The notes beneath the pieces were generated by a model. It was not told where the DNA came from. It did not search any database and saw only the letters and a program-made list of their open reading frames with translations. Source: Streptomyces sp. NBC_01260 (GTDB lineage: Bacteria; Actinomycetota; Actinomycetes; Streptomycetales; Streptomycetaceae). From it: a stretch of DNA of 64,000 bases. Below, in pieces: positions 54,176 to 61,699 of this stretch. The translations under genes and the position numbers were made by a program. Numbering within the stretch: the stretch's first letter is position 1; every line of letters begins with the position of its first letter. The DNA is taken from assembly GCF_036226405.1 (NCBI RefSeq), contig NZ_CP108464.1, positions 1,550,001 through 1,614,000 on the forward strand, in the 5' to 3' direction.

Positions 54176-55138
54176 ATGGCTGAGGTTGTTGTTTTTGTCG
54201 ATCACGTGGATGGTGCGGTCCGTAAGCCCACGCTGGAGTTGTTGACGCTGGCGCGGCGGATCGGTGAGCCGGTCGCGGTGGCGTTGGGTGCGGGTGCGGG
54301 TGAGACGGCTGGTGTGCTGGCCGGGCATGGTGCGGTGAGGGTGTTGACGTCGGAGGCGTCGCAGTACGCGGACTATCTGGTGGTGCCGAAGGTGGATGCG
54401 CTGCAGGCGGCGTGTGCGGTGGTGTCGCCGGTGGCGGTGCTGGTGCCTTCGTCGGCGGAGGGCAAGGAGATCGCTGCGCGGCTGGCGTTGCGGATCGGTT
54501 CGGGTGTCATTACGGATGCGACTGATGTGGAGGCCGGTGAGCTGGGTCCGGTGGCGACGCAGTCGGCTTTCGCGGCGTCGTTCACGACGCGGTCGCGTGT
54601 GTCGCGGGGTGTTGCGGTGATCACGGTGAAGCCGAACTCGGCTCCGGTGGAGCCGGTGGCGGGTGCGGGTGTGGTGGAGGAGCTGGAGGTGTCGTTCTCG
54701 GCGCTGGCGACGGGTACGAAGGTGCTGTCGCGTACGCCGCGTGAGTCGACGGGGCGTCCGGAGCTGACGGAGGCGGCGATCGTGGTGTCGGGTGGGCGGG
54801 GTGTCAATGGTGCGGAGAACTTCCGTGTCATCGAGGCGCTCGCGGACTCGCTGGGTGCGGCGGTGGGTGCCTCGCGTGCGGCGGTGGACGCGGGCTGGTA
54901 TCCGCATTCCAGCCAGGTCGGGCAGACCGGTAAGTCGGTCTCGCCGCAGTTGTACATCGCTTCGGGTATCTCGGGTGCGATCCAGCACCGGGCGGGGATG
55001 CAGACGTCCAAGACGATCGTCGCGATCAACAAGGACGCCGAGGCCCCGATCTTCGACCTCGTCGACTACGGCGTCGTCGGTGACCTCTTCAACGTCGTGC
55101 CCCAGCTCACCGACGAGGTCACCAGCCGCAAGGGCTGA
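54176..55138 (+). CDS. etfA: Electron transfer flavoprotein subunit alpha
   Basis: A 320-residue EtfA. The C-terminal FAD-binding domain is clear: GGRGVNGAENFRVIEAL, DAGWYPHSSQVGQTGKSVSPQLY, SGAIQHRAGMQTSK and AINKDAEAPIFDLVDYGVVGDLF. The first two-thirds use T-ending and TTG codons like etfB, then codon use returns to GC-rich from about 54,960 on. Partner of etfB; FAD lies at the interface. Terminated by the hairpin at 55173. Confidence 0.94.
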   Translation: MAEVVVFVDHVDGAVRKPTLELLTLARRIGEPVAVALGAGAGETAGVLAGHGAVRVLTSEASQYADYLVVPKVDALQAACAVVSPVAVLVPSSAEGKEIAARLALRIGSGVITDATDVEAGELGPVATQSAFAASFTTRSRVSRGVAVITVKPNSAPVEPVAGAGVVEELEVSFSALATGTKVLSRTPRESTGRPELTEAAIVVSGGRGVNGAENFRVIEALADSLGAAVGASRAAVDAGWYPHSSQVGQTGKSVSPQLYIASGISGAIQHRAGMQTSKTIVAINKDAEAPIFDLVDYGVVGDLFNVVPQLTDEVTSRKG

Positions 55139-55172
55139 CCCGCCACCCAGCACACGGCACGACCCGCAGTCC

Positions 55173-55204
55173 GGGGCCGCACGGTGAACACACCGCGCGG
55201 CCCC
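55173..55204. terminator. Hairpin terminator between etfA and the glycosyltransferase
   Basis: GGGGCCGC (55173-55180) pairs with GCGGCCCC (55197-55204); an inner CGGTG-AACA-CACCG extends the stem. It serves convergent genes. Confidence 0.8.
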
Positions 55205-55258
55205 GCACCGCGTCCCCGTCATGCCATCACCACCCCGCTCCGTACGGCGGCGGAGGGT

Positions 55259-56434
55259 TCAGCCCAGCAGTTCCTCGATCAGGTCGGCGGCCCTCGTGGT
55301 GCCGCCCTCGGCCCGTGCCTCCGCGCGGAGTCGCGCCGAGCGACGTGCGAGCGCCGGGTCGTCGACGAGTTCGGTGAGAGCGGTCCGCAGCGCCTCGGCC
55401 GTGGCGTCCTCGGTGTCGATGCGGCGGGCCACACCGAGCTCCACGAGCCGGTCGGCGTTCATGAACTGATCCGCGCCCTGCGGGACGGCGATCATCGGGA
55501 CCCCGGTGAACAGCCCTTCGGAGCTGCCGCCCATGCCCGCATGGGTCACGAAGGCGTCGGCCTGCTCCAGGATCGCCAACTGAGGCACCCAGGAGTGCAC
55601 TTCGACGTTGGACGGGATGTCACCGAGCTTCCGCCGGTCGGTGTGCCTGCCGACCTGGAGCACCACGTGCCAGCCGGGCAGGTCGCCGTACGCGGCCAGG
55701 CACCGGCGGTAGAACTCGGGGCGGTCGGTGTACGCCGAACCCAGCGAGACCAGCAGGACGCGCTCCGCGTCCGCGGGACGGGTCCAGGTCCGATCGCCGC
55801 CACGCCGGCCGAAGCACGGGCCGACGAACGTCACCGTGTCCGTGTCGACGTCCTCGCCGTGCGGCTGCATCGCCCGGGGGATCAGCGCGAGGGTGTTCGC
55901 GGGATGGCCGCAGAAGGCGTCCATGTCGGTGGTGGACGCACCGCACTCGGCGAGCCACCGGCCGAACCCCGCCCGGTACGCGTCGGCGCCCGGCAGGGCC
56001 CAGAGCTGCGCGGCCACGTCCTGTGCGTAGCTCTCCCAGCCGACGAAGGTCGGGGACAGCTGCATGAGGGGGCGGTTCTGCGACTCGGCCAGCACACGCG
56101 CGGCATACGCGCCGATGTCGTACAGGTAGAGGTCTGCGGGGTCGTCGTCGTAGACGGCCCGCAGCTGCGGGAGAGCCTGGACGGCGTCGTCGAGGAAAAG
56201 GCCCATCGCGGCGATGGGGTCGTCGGGCCAGTTGTTGTCGGCGACCGGCAGCACGGAGCCGCACGGTACGAACTCGGCACCGGTGGCCTCGATCCGCTCG
56301 GCCACCACCGGATCGTTGGCGTAGGTCACCCGGTGGCCGCGGGCCACCAGTTCACGGATGACCTCAAGGCTCGGCAGGACGTGGCTGACGGCGGGGATAC
56401 CGACCATCGCGATGTGCGCACGGCGACGGGACAT
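55259..56434 (-). CDS. MGT-family macrolide-type glycosyltransferase
   Basis: A 391-residue GT1-family glycosyltransferase. The UDP-sugar signature is SWVPQLAILEQADAFVTHAGMGGSSEGL (about residues 280-310) followed by PQGADQFMNADR. N-terminal acceptor half starts HIAMVGIPAVSHVLPSLEVIREL. MGT/OleD-type enzymes inactivate macrolides by adding glucose to a sugar hydroxyl. The antibiotic target here is unproven. Immediately upstream is a leader peptide with attenuator hairpins (56493-56593), as expected of an inducible resistance gene. Confidence 0.87.
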   Translation of the reverse strand: MSRRRAHIAMVGIPAVSHVLPSLEVIRELVARGHRVTYANDPVVAERIEATGAEFVPCGSVLPVADNNWPDDPIAAMGLFLDDAVQALPQLRAVYDDDPADLYLYDIGAYAARVLAESQNRPLMQLSPTFVGWESYAQDVAAQLWALPGADAYRAGFGRWLAECGASTTDMDAFCGHPANTLALIPRAMQPHGEDVDTDTVTFVGPCFGRRGGDRTWTRPADAERVLLVSLGSAYTDRPEFYRRCLAAYGDLPGWHVVLQVGRHTDRRKLGDIPSNVEVHSWVPQLAILEQADAFVTHAGMGGSSEGLFTGVPMIAVPQGADQFMNADRLVELGVARRIDTEDATAEALRTALTELVDDPALARRSARLRAEARAEGGTTRAADLIEELLG

Positions 56435-56492
56435 GGAAGATCACTCTTTTCAGGTCTACGGCGAAGGAGACACGGCGGACCGGTGCGTCGGC

Positions 56493-56515
56493 GACCCCGG
56501 CAAAGATGCCGGGTC
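56493..56515 (-). promoter_or_regulatory. Second leader stem-loop before the glycosyltransferase
   Basis: On the minus strand GACCCGGC-ATCTTT-GCCGGGGTC forms an 8-bp stem with one bulge, 58 nt upstream of the start codon. Possible part of an attenuation fold. Confidence 0.5.
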
Positions 56516-56537
56516 GTGGGCGCACACGGACATGCCG

Positions 56538-56568
56538 GACGCGGGCGGGGCGCTGCCCCGTCCGCGTC
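56538..56568 (-). promoter_or_regulatory. Attenuator-type hairpin at the end of the leader ORF
   Basis: On the minus strand GACGCGGACGGGGC-AGC-GCCCCGCCCGCGTC, a 14-bp stem with one mismatch, begins inside the stop codon of the leader peptide. A ribosome stalled in or ending the leader would melt its base, a classical attenuation layout. Confidence 0.65.
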
Positions 56569-56593
56569 AGCCGTAGATCTGGAGGAAGTTCAT
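56567..56593 (-). CDS. Putative leader peptide MNFLQIYG
   Basis: An 8-codon ORF (ATG AAC TTC CTC CAG ATC TAC GGC TGA) on the glycosyltransferase strand, 133 nt upstream of its start. A TAGGGT at 56606-56601 (minus strand) fits a -10 box and would put the RNA start at the ATG itself, so it would be a leaderless coding transcript. The stop codon overlaps the next hairpin. Short leader peptides before resistance genes sense ribosome-targeting drugs in several systems. Too short for homology; the call rests on position and structure only. Confidence 0.5.
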   Translation of the reverse strand: MNFLQIYG

Positions 56594-56600
56594 GCCGGAG

Positions 56601-56606
56601 ACCCTA
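56601..56606 (-). promoter_or_regulatory. Candidate -10 element for the leader transcript
   Basis: TAGGGT on the minus strand, 7 nt upstream of the leader ATG. This matches the TANNNT -10 form. No good -35 was found, so a regulator-assisted promoter is possible. Confidence 0.45.
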
Positions 56607-56670
56607 GCCCGCGTCCGGGCCCCCCGCACCCGGGTTTCGGCGTGCCGCCGTACGCGGCCCGGCTGCGATG

Positions 56671-57312
56671 TCACACGGGCGGGGCCGCGGCTTCGAGTTC
56701 GTCGATGCTGCCCGACATGAGGGTCCGCACGTGCTCGGTGATGTGCTCCGCGGGCCAGTCCCACCAGGCCACCGCGAGCAGCCGGGCGATGTCCCGTTCG
56801 CTGTAGCGGGTGCGCAGGAGACGAGCCGGGTTGCCGCCGACGATCCCGTAGTCGGGCACGTCCTTGGTGACGACGGAGCCGCTGCCGATGATCGCGCCGT
56901 GCCCGATCCGCACCCCGGGCAGCACCGTGGCGCCGTGGCCGAACCAGACGTCGTGGCCGACGACGGTGTCCCCCCGGCCCGGCAGGCCGGTCAGCAGGTC
57001 GAAGTGGTCCGCCCACGATCCGCCCATGGTCGGGAACGGGAAGGTGGAGGGGCCGTCCATACGGTGGTTGGCGCCGTTCATGATGAACCGCACCCCCGTG
57101 CCCAGCGCGCAGAACCTGCCGATGACCAGCTTCTCCGGGCCGTAGTGGTAGAGCACATTGCGCGTCTCGAACGCGGTGGGGTCGTCCGGGTCGTCGTAGT
57201 ACGAGTACTCCCCCACGTCGATCAGCGGGGACTTCACCAGTGGTCTGAGCTGCACCACCCTCGGCTGGCCGGGCATCGGGTGGAGCACGGTCGGGTCGGC
57301 CGGCACTGACAT
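56671..57312 (-). CDS. Vat/CatB-like xenobiotic acetyltransferase
   Basis: A 213-residue left-handed beta-helix O-acetyltransferase. IGRFCALGTGVRFIMNGANHRMDG carries the catalytic His (ANHRMDG), and hexapeptide repeats follow (GHDVWFGHGATVLPGVRIGHG, IIGSGSVVTKDVPDYGIVGG). Vat enzymes acetylate streptogramin A; CatB acetylates chloramphenicol. Substrate uncertain; it is the same fold and length as Vat. Adjacent to the MGT glycosyltransferase with the same orientation (236 nt apart). ATG start with AAGGA upstream. Confidence 0.86.
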   Translation of the reverse strand: MSVPADPTVLHPMPGQPRVVQLRPLVKSPLIDVGEYSYYDDPDDPTAFETRNVLYHYGPEKLVIGRFCALGTGVRFIMNGANHRMDGPSTFPFPTMGGSWADHFDLLTGLPGRGDTVVGHDVWFGHGATVLPGVRIGHGAIIGSGSVVTKDVPDYGIVGGNPARLLRTRYSERDIARLLAVAWWDWPAEHITEHVRTLMSGSIDELEAAAPPV

Positions 57313-57614
57313 GTGCGATTCCTTACGGGTGGGGCGGGCAGGACCGGTCCCATGATCGTGCCGACGTCCCCCACCACGACACCGGATTACCGGAGACGGC
57401 GGCGGCGGGGGCGGGACAGGGAGGGTCCGCGCGACCCGCCCTCCGGATCCAGCCGGTCCGATGCCGACCGCAGCGTGGTCGTCGCCCCGCCGGTCCGATC
57501 CGCACGCCGCGACGACTTGAGCGCAACCCCCGGGTTGCTCCCGAGGCGCTCACGTGCAACTCTGGAGTTGCACCACATAGCGGCATCCATTGACGGAACT
57601 CAAGGAGTCATCCC
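57313..57614. other. Intergenic region (302 nt) before the SRPBCC-ArsR operon
   Basis: The half nearest the SRPBCC gene carries two palindromes (57523-57571). The other half holds the start region of the acetyltransferase. No gene seen. Confidence 0.6.
57523..57571. promoter_or_regulatory. Tandem palindromic operators of the ArsR-type regulator
   Basis: GCAACCCCCGGGTTGC (57523-57538) and GCAACTCTGGAGTTGC (57556-57571) share GCAAC-N6-GTTGC; the second is perfect and extends to GTGCAACTCTGGAGTTGCAC (57554-57573). Centres are 33 bp apart, about three helical turns, 43-91 nt before the SRPBCC start. Confidence 0.75.
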
Positions 57615-58061
57615 ATGAGCGAGGACCGGATCGAACGCGAAACCCTGATCGAGGCGCCCCTTGACCGGGTCTGGTCACTGGTGGCGCAACCCGGGTTCTG
57701 GGTGGCCGACAAGGCCTCCCTGCCGGGCACCGTGGCCAGGGAAGGTGAGTCACTGGTGGCGAAGAACTCCGAGCACGGCGACTTCCCCGTACGGGTGGAG
57801 AAGGTCGAGCCGCCGACGTATCTGGCGTACCGCTGGACCAGCGCGTTCCCCGGGGAGGAACTGCGCGAGGACAACAGCACCCTGGTGGAGTTCACCCTGA
57901 CGCCGGAGGGCGAGAAGACGCGGCTGCGCGTCATCGAGAGCGGATTCGGGGCGCTTGCCGGGTCCGAGGAGCTGCGCGGTCAGAATCTCAAGGACCACAC
58001 CGAGGGCTGGCCGCAGGAGCTCGACGCGCTCAAGAAGCGCGCCGAACAGCCATCCGCGTGA
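57615..58061 (+). CDS. SRPBCC (AHSA1-like) protein
   Basis: A 148-residue START-like/SRPBCC protein: IERETLIEAPLDRVWSLVAQP start and a C-terminal HTEGWPQELDALKKRAEQ helix. The AHSA1-type binds small hydrophobic ligands or acts as co-chaperone-like; no catalytic residues are evident. Its stop overlaps the ArsR GTG by 4 bp, a common SRPBCC-ArsR pair. Regulated by the tandem operators in front of it; the ligand may be the inducer. ATG with AAGGAG upstream. Confidence 0.9.
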   Translation: MSEDRIERETLIEAPLDRVWSLVAQPGFWVADKASLPGTVAREGESLVAKNSEHGDFPVRVEKVEPPTYLAYRWTSAFPGEELREDNSTLVEFTLTPEGEKTRLRVIESGFGALAGSEELRGQNLKDHTEGWPQELDALKKRAEQPSA

Positions 58062-58411
58062 CGGAGGGAAGCCCCGACGCCGCCGAGGCCGTCGACAGCG
58101 TCCTCGGCGCGCTGGCCGACCCGACGCGGCGCAGGCTGCTCGATCTGCTCGCGGCCCAGGGCGAGGCCACCGCGACGTCGCTCGCCGGACAGCTCCCCGT
58201 CTCACGCCAGGCGGTGGTCAAACACCTCACCGTGCTGGACGCCGCCGGACTGGTGTCCGGGGGCCGGGTAGGTCGCGAGGTGCGGTACTCGGTGCAGCCC
58301 GCCGCACTGAACGCGACGGCCCGGTGGATGGCCGGGCTGGCAGCCGACTGGGACCGGCGGCTGGCGAACATCAAGCGCGTCGCCGAGGCGGCCGAGCGGG
58401 ATTCGCACTGA
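58058..58411 (+). CDS. ArsR family transcriptional regulator
   Basis: A 117-residue winged-helix ArsR regulator. Recognition region ATATSLAGQLPVSRQAVVKHLTVLDAAGLV; no metal-binding Cys, so the non-metal (SdpR-like) type that responds to small molecules or partner proteins. GTG overlaps the SRPBCC stop. Expected to autorepress the operon through the palindromes at 57523-57573. Confidence 0.9.
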   Translation: MTEGSPDAAEAVDSVLGALADPTRRRLLDLLAAQGEATATSLAGQLPVSRQAVVKHLTVLDAAGLVSGGRVGREVRYSVQPAALNATARWMAGLAADWDRRLANIKRVAEAAERDSH

Positions 58412-58431
58412 CACCCCGCCCCAGGCCGGCA

Positions 58432-58466
58432 CCGCTCCCACCGGGCCGGAAGACCGGTGGGAGCGG
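58432..58466. terminator. Bidirectional terminator
   Basis: CCGCTCCCACCGG (58432-58444) pairs perfectly with CCGGTGGGAGCGG (58454-58466), 9-nt loop, between convergent arsR and lipase genes. Confidence 0.85.
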
Positions 58467-58475
58467 AAGGCCGGG

Positions 58476-59882
58476 TCAGGGCTGGATCGGCATGCTCCAG
58501 CAGTTGGACGTGGCCGCCCGGCCCGCGAGGCGGTCGGTCAGCCACGAGATCGCGTCACCCTGGTCGGTGATGAGCGGGACCACGTGGTTGGTGAGGAGCT
58601 TGTCGCCGAGGTTCGGCAGGATGATGGCGTCGTAGGTGACGTCGGCGCCCTTGCGGCACCAGTCCACGGCCAGCTTGCGCGCCTGTCCGTGGGGGACGAT
58701 GTCGTCCTGGACACCGGTCGCCAGGCGCACCGGTCCGGCGGGCCTGAGATTGCCGATGCGCTGCCGGTCGAGAGCGGCCTGCGCGCGGGGCTCGGCCGCG
58801 ATGACGTCACCGATGGACTTGCCGCTATTCGTCCACTTGTTGCTCTTGGCGAAGCCGTAACCGAGGATCGCGTCGCCGACGCACATGGTCGAGGCGTCCT
58901 TCAGCGCGGCCTTGCCCGCGGCGTTGATGCTGGCCTCGACGACGTTCCGGACGTCGGGGTCGGCCTGGGCGAAACCGTTGATCGACCAGCCCAGCGCACC
59001 GGCGAGGGCGCTGCCGTCGATGCCCTTCATGACCGCGGTCAGATCGGCGGGCGGTGCCCCGGAGTAGGTGCCGGCCAGTTCGACGTCGGGTGCGTAGGAG
59101 GGCTGCAGCTCGGCGGCCGCGGCACTGGCCCCGCCGCCCTGGCTGTATCCGTACAGCCCTGTGCGCGACTCGGGGGTGATGGACGCGCCGGGCACGGCGT
59201 GCGCGGCGCGGGCCGCGTCCAGCAGGGCGTGTCCCTCGTCGACCCGGTTGACGTAGGTGTGCAGCCGGTCGGTCGCGCCGAGTCCGACGTAGTCGGTGAC
59301 GACCACCGCGATACCGGCGGAGAGAAGGCGGTAGATCGCCAGGGCCTCGTAACCGACCGACACCGTCTCGCCGTTCAGGGTCAGCGGGTACTGAAGCGCC
59401 ATCGAGGGCGCGCACTGGTCGCCCTGGCCCATCGTGCCCGCGGCCAACGCCACCAACGGCCGCGGCCCGCCGCGCTTCCATGCCGCCGACGGCTCGATGT
59501 AGGCACCGGTCACCGCGACCGGCCGGCCGCTGGAGTCGGTCGATCCATACATCAGCCGGGTGGCCGTGCCGGGCATCGGCCGGCCGTCCAGACCCGGGAT
59601 GGCCAGCCCCAGCGGGAGCGGCTCCTGACGGATCAACGCGCCATTGGCGTACGGCAGTTCAGTGGGCGGATTGTAGAAGTCGGGGATGGTCACACCCCGG
59701 GACACCACGGGCTCCGCCCCGTCGGCGGCATGGGCGGGTACGGCGTACGTGAGCGCACAGGCCGTCGCCGTCACGGCGACGGCCAGCAGGCGCACAGCGC
59801 CGGGACGTTGCGGACGACCGGGGGAAGTCACCGAGTGCGCGGTACTGAAGGTGGAACGCGAACGGGTGCTCTTGCGGCTCAC
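58476..59882 (-). CDS. Secreted lipase (LIP/secretory lipase family)
   Basis: A 468-residue secreted hydrolase. Signal peptide: basic start, then LLAVAVTATACALTYAVPAHA. The nucleophile elbow is GLYGYSQGGGASAAAA (near residue 245); the C-terminal TGVQDDIVPHGQA and LTNHVVPLITDQG supply Asp and His. Matches the LIP family (Candida lipase A-like) common in actinomycetes, acting on triacylglycerols or esters outside the cell. GTG start. The 9-bp inverted repeat upstream (59934-59963) is likely its operator. Confidence 0.88.
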   Translation of the reverse strand: MSRKSTRSRSTFSTAHSVTSPGRPQRPGAVRLLAVAVTATACALTYAVPAHAADGAEPVVSRGVTIPDFYNPPTELPYANGALIRQEPLPLGLAIPGLDGRPMPGTATRLMYGSTDSSGRPVAVTGAYIEPSAAWKRGGPRPLVALAAGTMGQGDQCAPSMALQYPLTLNGETVSVGYEALAIYRLLSAGIAVVVTDYVGLGATDRLHTYVNRVDEGHALLDAARAAHAVPGASITPESRTGLYGYSQGGGASAAAAELQPSYAPDVELAGTYSGAPPADLTAVMKGIDGSALAGALGWSINGFAQADPDVRNVVEASINAAGKAALKDASTMCVGDAILGYGFAKSNKWTNSGKSIGDVIAAEPRAQAALDRQRIGNLRPAGPVRLATGVQDDIVPHGQARKLAVDWCRKGADVTYDAIILPNLGDKLLTNHVVPLITDQGDAISWLTDRLAGRAATSNCWSMPIQP

Positions 59883-59933
59883 AGCTCACTCCTCGCTCTG
59901 CTCCGAATGCAGGTGAGCGCAAGCTAGCAGCGG

Positions 59934-59963
59934 AACTTACCGAAGGTAACCCACCGGTAAGTT
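59934..59963. promoter_or_regulatory. Inverted repeat AACTTACCG / CGGTAAGTT upstream of the lipase
   Basis: A perfect 9-bp inverted repeat with 12 nt between, containing a nested TTACCGAAGGTAA, 52-81 nt upstream of the lipase start. GGTAAC boxes continue to 59975. A TetR- or GntR-type operator is likely; no regulator gene is adjacent. Confidence 0.6.
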
Positions 59964-60129
59964 ACGCTGCGGTAACCATTGCCCGGGTGCGGGCACGGAG
60001 GTACTGAGGTGCACGGAGGTAAGGCGGTACGGACCTGTCGCGCGCGGGAACGCGGCGTCCGGGGCGCACAAGTTCCCTATTCTGGGGGCGAGCTGATCGC
60101 CCAACGCCTCACGCACCCTGGAGTTCACC

Positions 60130-60945
60130 ATGTCCCGACCGGCGAACGACGCCGCCTCCCTGCACATCGACACCAGCAAGCCGCATCCCGCACGGATGTA
60201 CGACTGGTTCCTCGGCGGCAAGGACAACTACCCGGTGGACGAGGCAATGGGCCGCCAGATGCTCGCACTCGAACCCGGTATTCCGGTGATGGCGAAGGTG
60301 AACCGGGCCTTTATGCACCGCGCCACCCGCTGGCTGTCGAGTCAGGGCATTCGGCAGTTCCTCGACATCGGGACGGGGATACCCACCGAGCCCAACCTCC
60401 ACCAGGTGGCCCAGCAGTCCGCACCCGCCACCCGAGTTGTCTACTGCGATAACGACCCGATTGTGCTGGCCCACGCCGAAGCCCTGCTGAACGGCAGCCC
60501 GGAGGGAGCGATCGACTACGTGCAGGCCGATGCGCGCGACGTGGACGCCATCCTCGAACACGCGGGAAAGACCCTGGACTTCAGCGAGCCGGTCGCTCTC
60601 TCGATGATCGCCCTGCTGCATTTCGTGAGTGACGAGGACGGCGCCTACGAGCTGATGAGCAGGCTGACCGGCGTACTGGCGCCGGGCAGCCATGTGGTGA
60701 TCTCGCACCTCACCGCCGACTTCCATCCGGAGAAGGCCCAGAAGGTCGACGAGATGTACAAGGCCAACACGCTCACGCTGGCGCCGCGCAACCGCGCGCA
60801 GTTCTCCGCGTTCTTCGACGGACTGGAGATCGTCGAGCCCGGCATCGTGGCCGCCGAGGCCTGGCACCCCGAGCTCGGCGAACCGGTGCCCGGCCAGGAG
60901 GACATCATCAGTGCGGGGTACGTGGCGGTGGGCCGCAAGCCGTAG
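60130..60945 (+). CDS. SAM-dependent methyltransferase (DUF574/Methyltransf_19 type)
   Basis: A 271-residue methyltransferase of the PF04672 family. Typical opening: PHPARMYDWFLGGKDNYPVDE (conserved ARxYDYxLGGKDN-type motif), then FLDIGTGIPTEPNLHQVA (SAM site) and YCDNDPIVLAHA. These are numerous in Streptomyces and substrates are mostly unknown. ATG at 60130. It is monocistronic, with a 754-nt gap before conservon 3. Confidence 0.92.
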   Translation: MSRPANDAASLHIDTSKPHPARMYDWFLGGKDNYPVDEAMGRQMLALEPGIPVMAKVNRAFMHRATRWLSSQGIRQFLDIGTGIPTEPNLHQVAQQSAPATRVVYCDNDPIVLAHAEALLNGSPEGAIDYVQADARDVDAILEHAGKTLDFSEPVALSMIALLHFVSDEDGAYELMSRLTGVLAPGSHVVISHLTADFHPEKAQKVDEMYKANTLTLAPRNRAQFSAFFDGLEIVEPGIVAAEAWHPELGEPVPGQEDIISAGYVAVGRKP

Positions 60946-61699
60946 GGCCCGTGGCGCCACCGGCCGCCGCGCCCCGTCGTACGGGGCGCGGCGGTGACCC
61001 GGCACCGAAAAGGCAGCCGACCGCGACCCACCCGCGCAGGGCGGACTTCGGCCCCGCCCGCCGGCCTTCAGGGCATATACCCGCCGAACAGGGTCAGTTC
61101 ATGCCTGGCACGGCATCGTGCGCATTTCGCGTCCAAACCCGTCGCACCGCCAGCTTCCTTTCCCCGAAGGGAACTTGCAGTTCTGCTGCGGCTCGGACGT
61201 TCACCCGACGGGCCTCGACATCCACCGGCGGACGAGAGCCCATCCGGAACGGTCGCCATCGCTAATCGGATCTAACCTTTCCGCAACGGCGGCCGAGAAG
61301 CTGACAGTTTGCCGATGCCGGGCGAGTTGGTCATGTGACCATTCCGCATACACGCCTGACAGCTCGTCACGCTGCAAGCGAGCGGCCGGTCAAAGCGATT
61401 TATCCGGGCAGGCCGAGGATTCCGCTTACCCTCGCCAAGTTCACCGTCCAGGCACTTTTGGCCGAGTTGGATCGCTTCCGTGTCTCTAGATGAGCGCAAA
61501 CTTTCGACGATGTACGCATCGGTAGTTAGGTGCTACGGCATAGGATCAGGCCGCGCTACTGGAACCCCGCCCGCCCCGCTTGCCCCATCCGCAACCGTGC
61601 GCACGATGCACCAGCGTCCCCACCGTTCCCCCCACACCCCGTTAACAGGATCTGCGTGTCACCGATACTCAGCACCGGTTCCGGCAATGGAGCCGCGCA
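60946..61699. other. Long intergenic region (754 nt) before conservon 3
   Basis: Lower in GC than the genes, especially 61,300-61,560. Contains the palindrome TGGTCATGTGACCA (61328-61341) and presumably the conservon promoter, and perhaps a small RNA; no convincing gene or tRNA was seen. Confidence 0.6.
61328..61341. promoter_or_regulatory. Palindrome TGGTCATGTGACCA
   Basis: A perfect 14-bp palindrome with TGGTCA arms about 360 nt before cvnA. The half-site resembles GntR/FadR-type operators (TGGT...ACCA). Which promoter it serves is unknown. Confidence 0.5.

Noticed and set aside
61328..61341. CRP/FNR-type site
   Set aside because: The arms are TGGTCA/TGACCA, which does not fit a TGTGA-N6-TCACA site; reported only as an unassigned palindrome.
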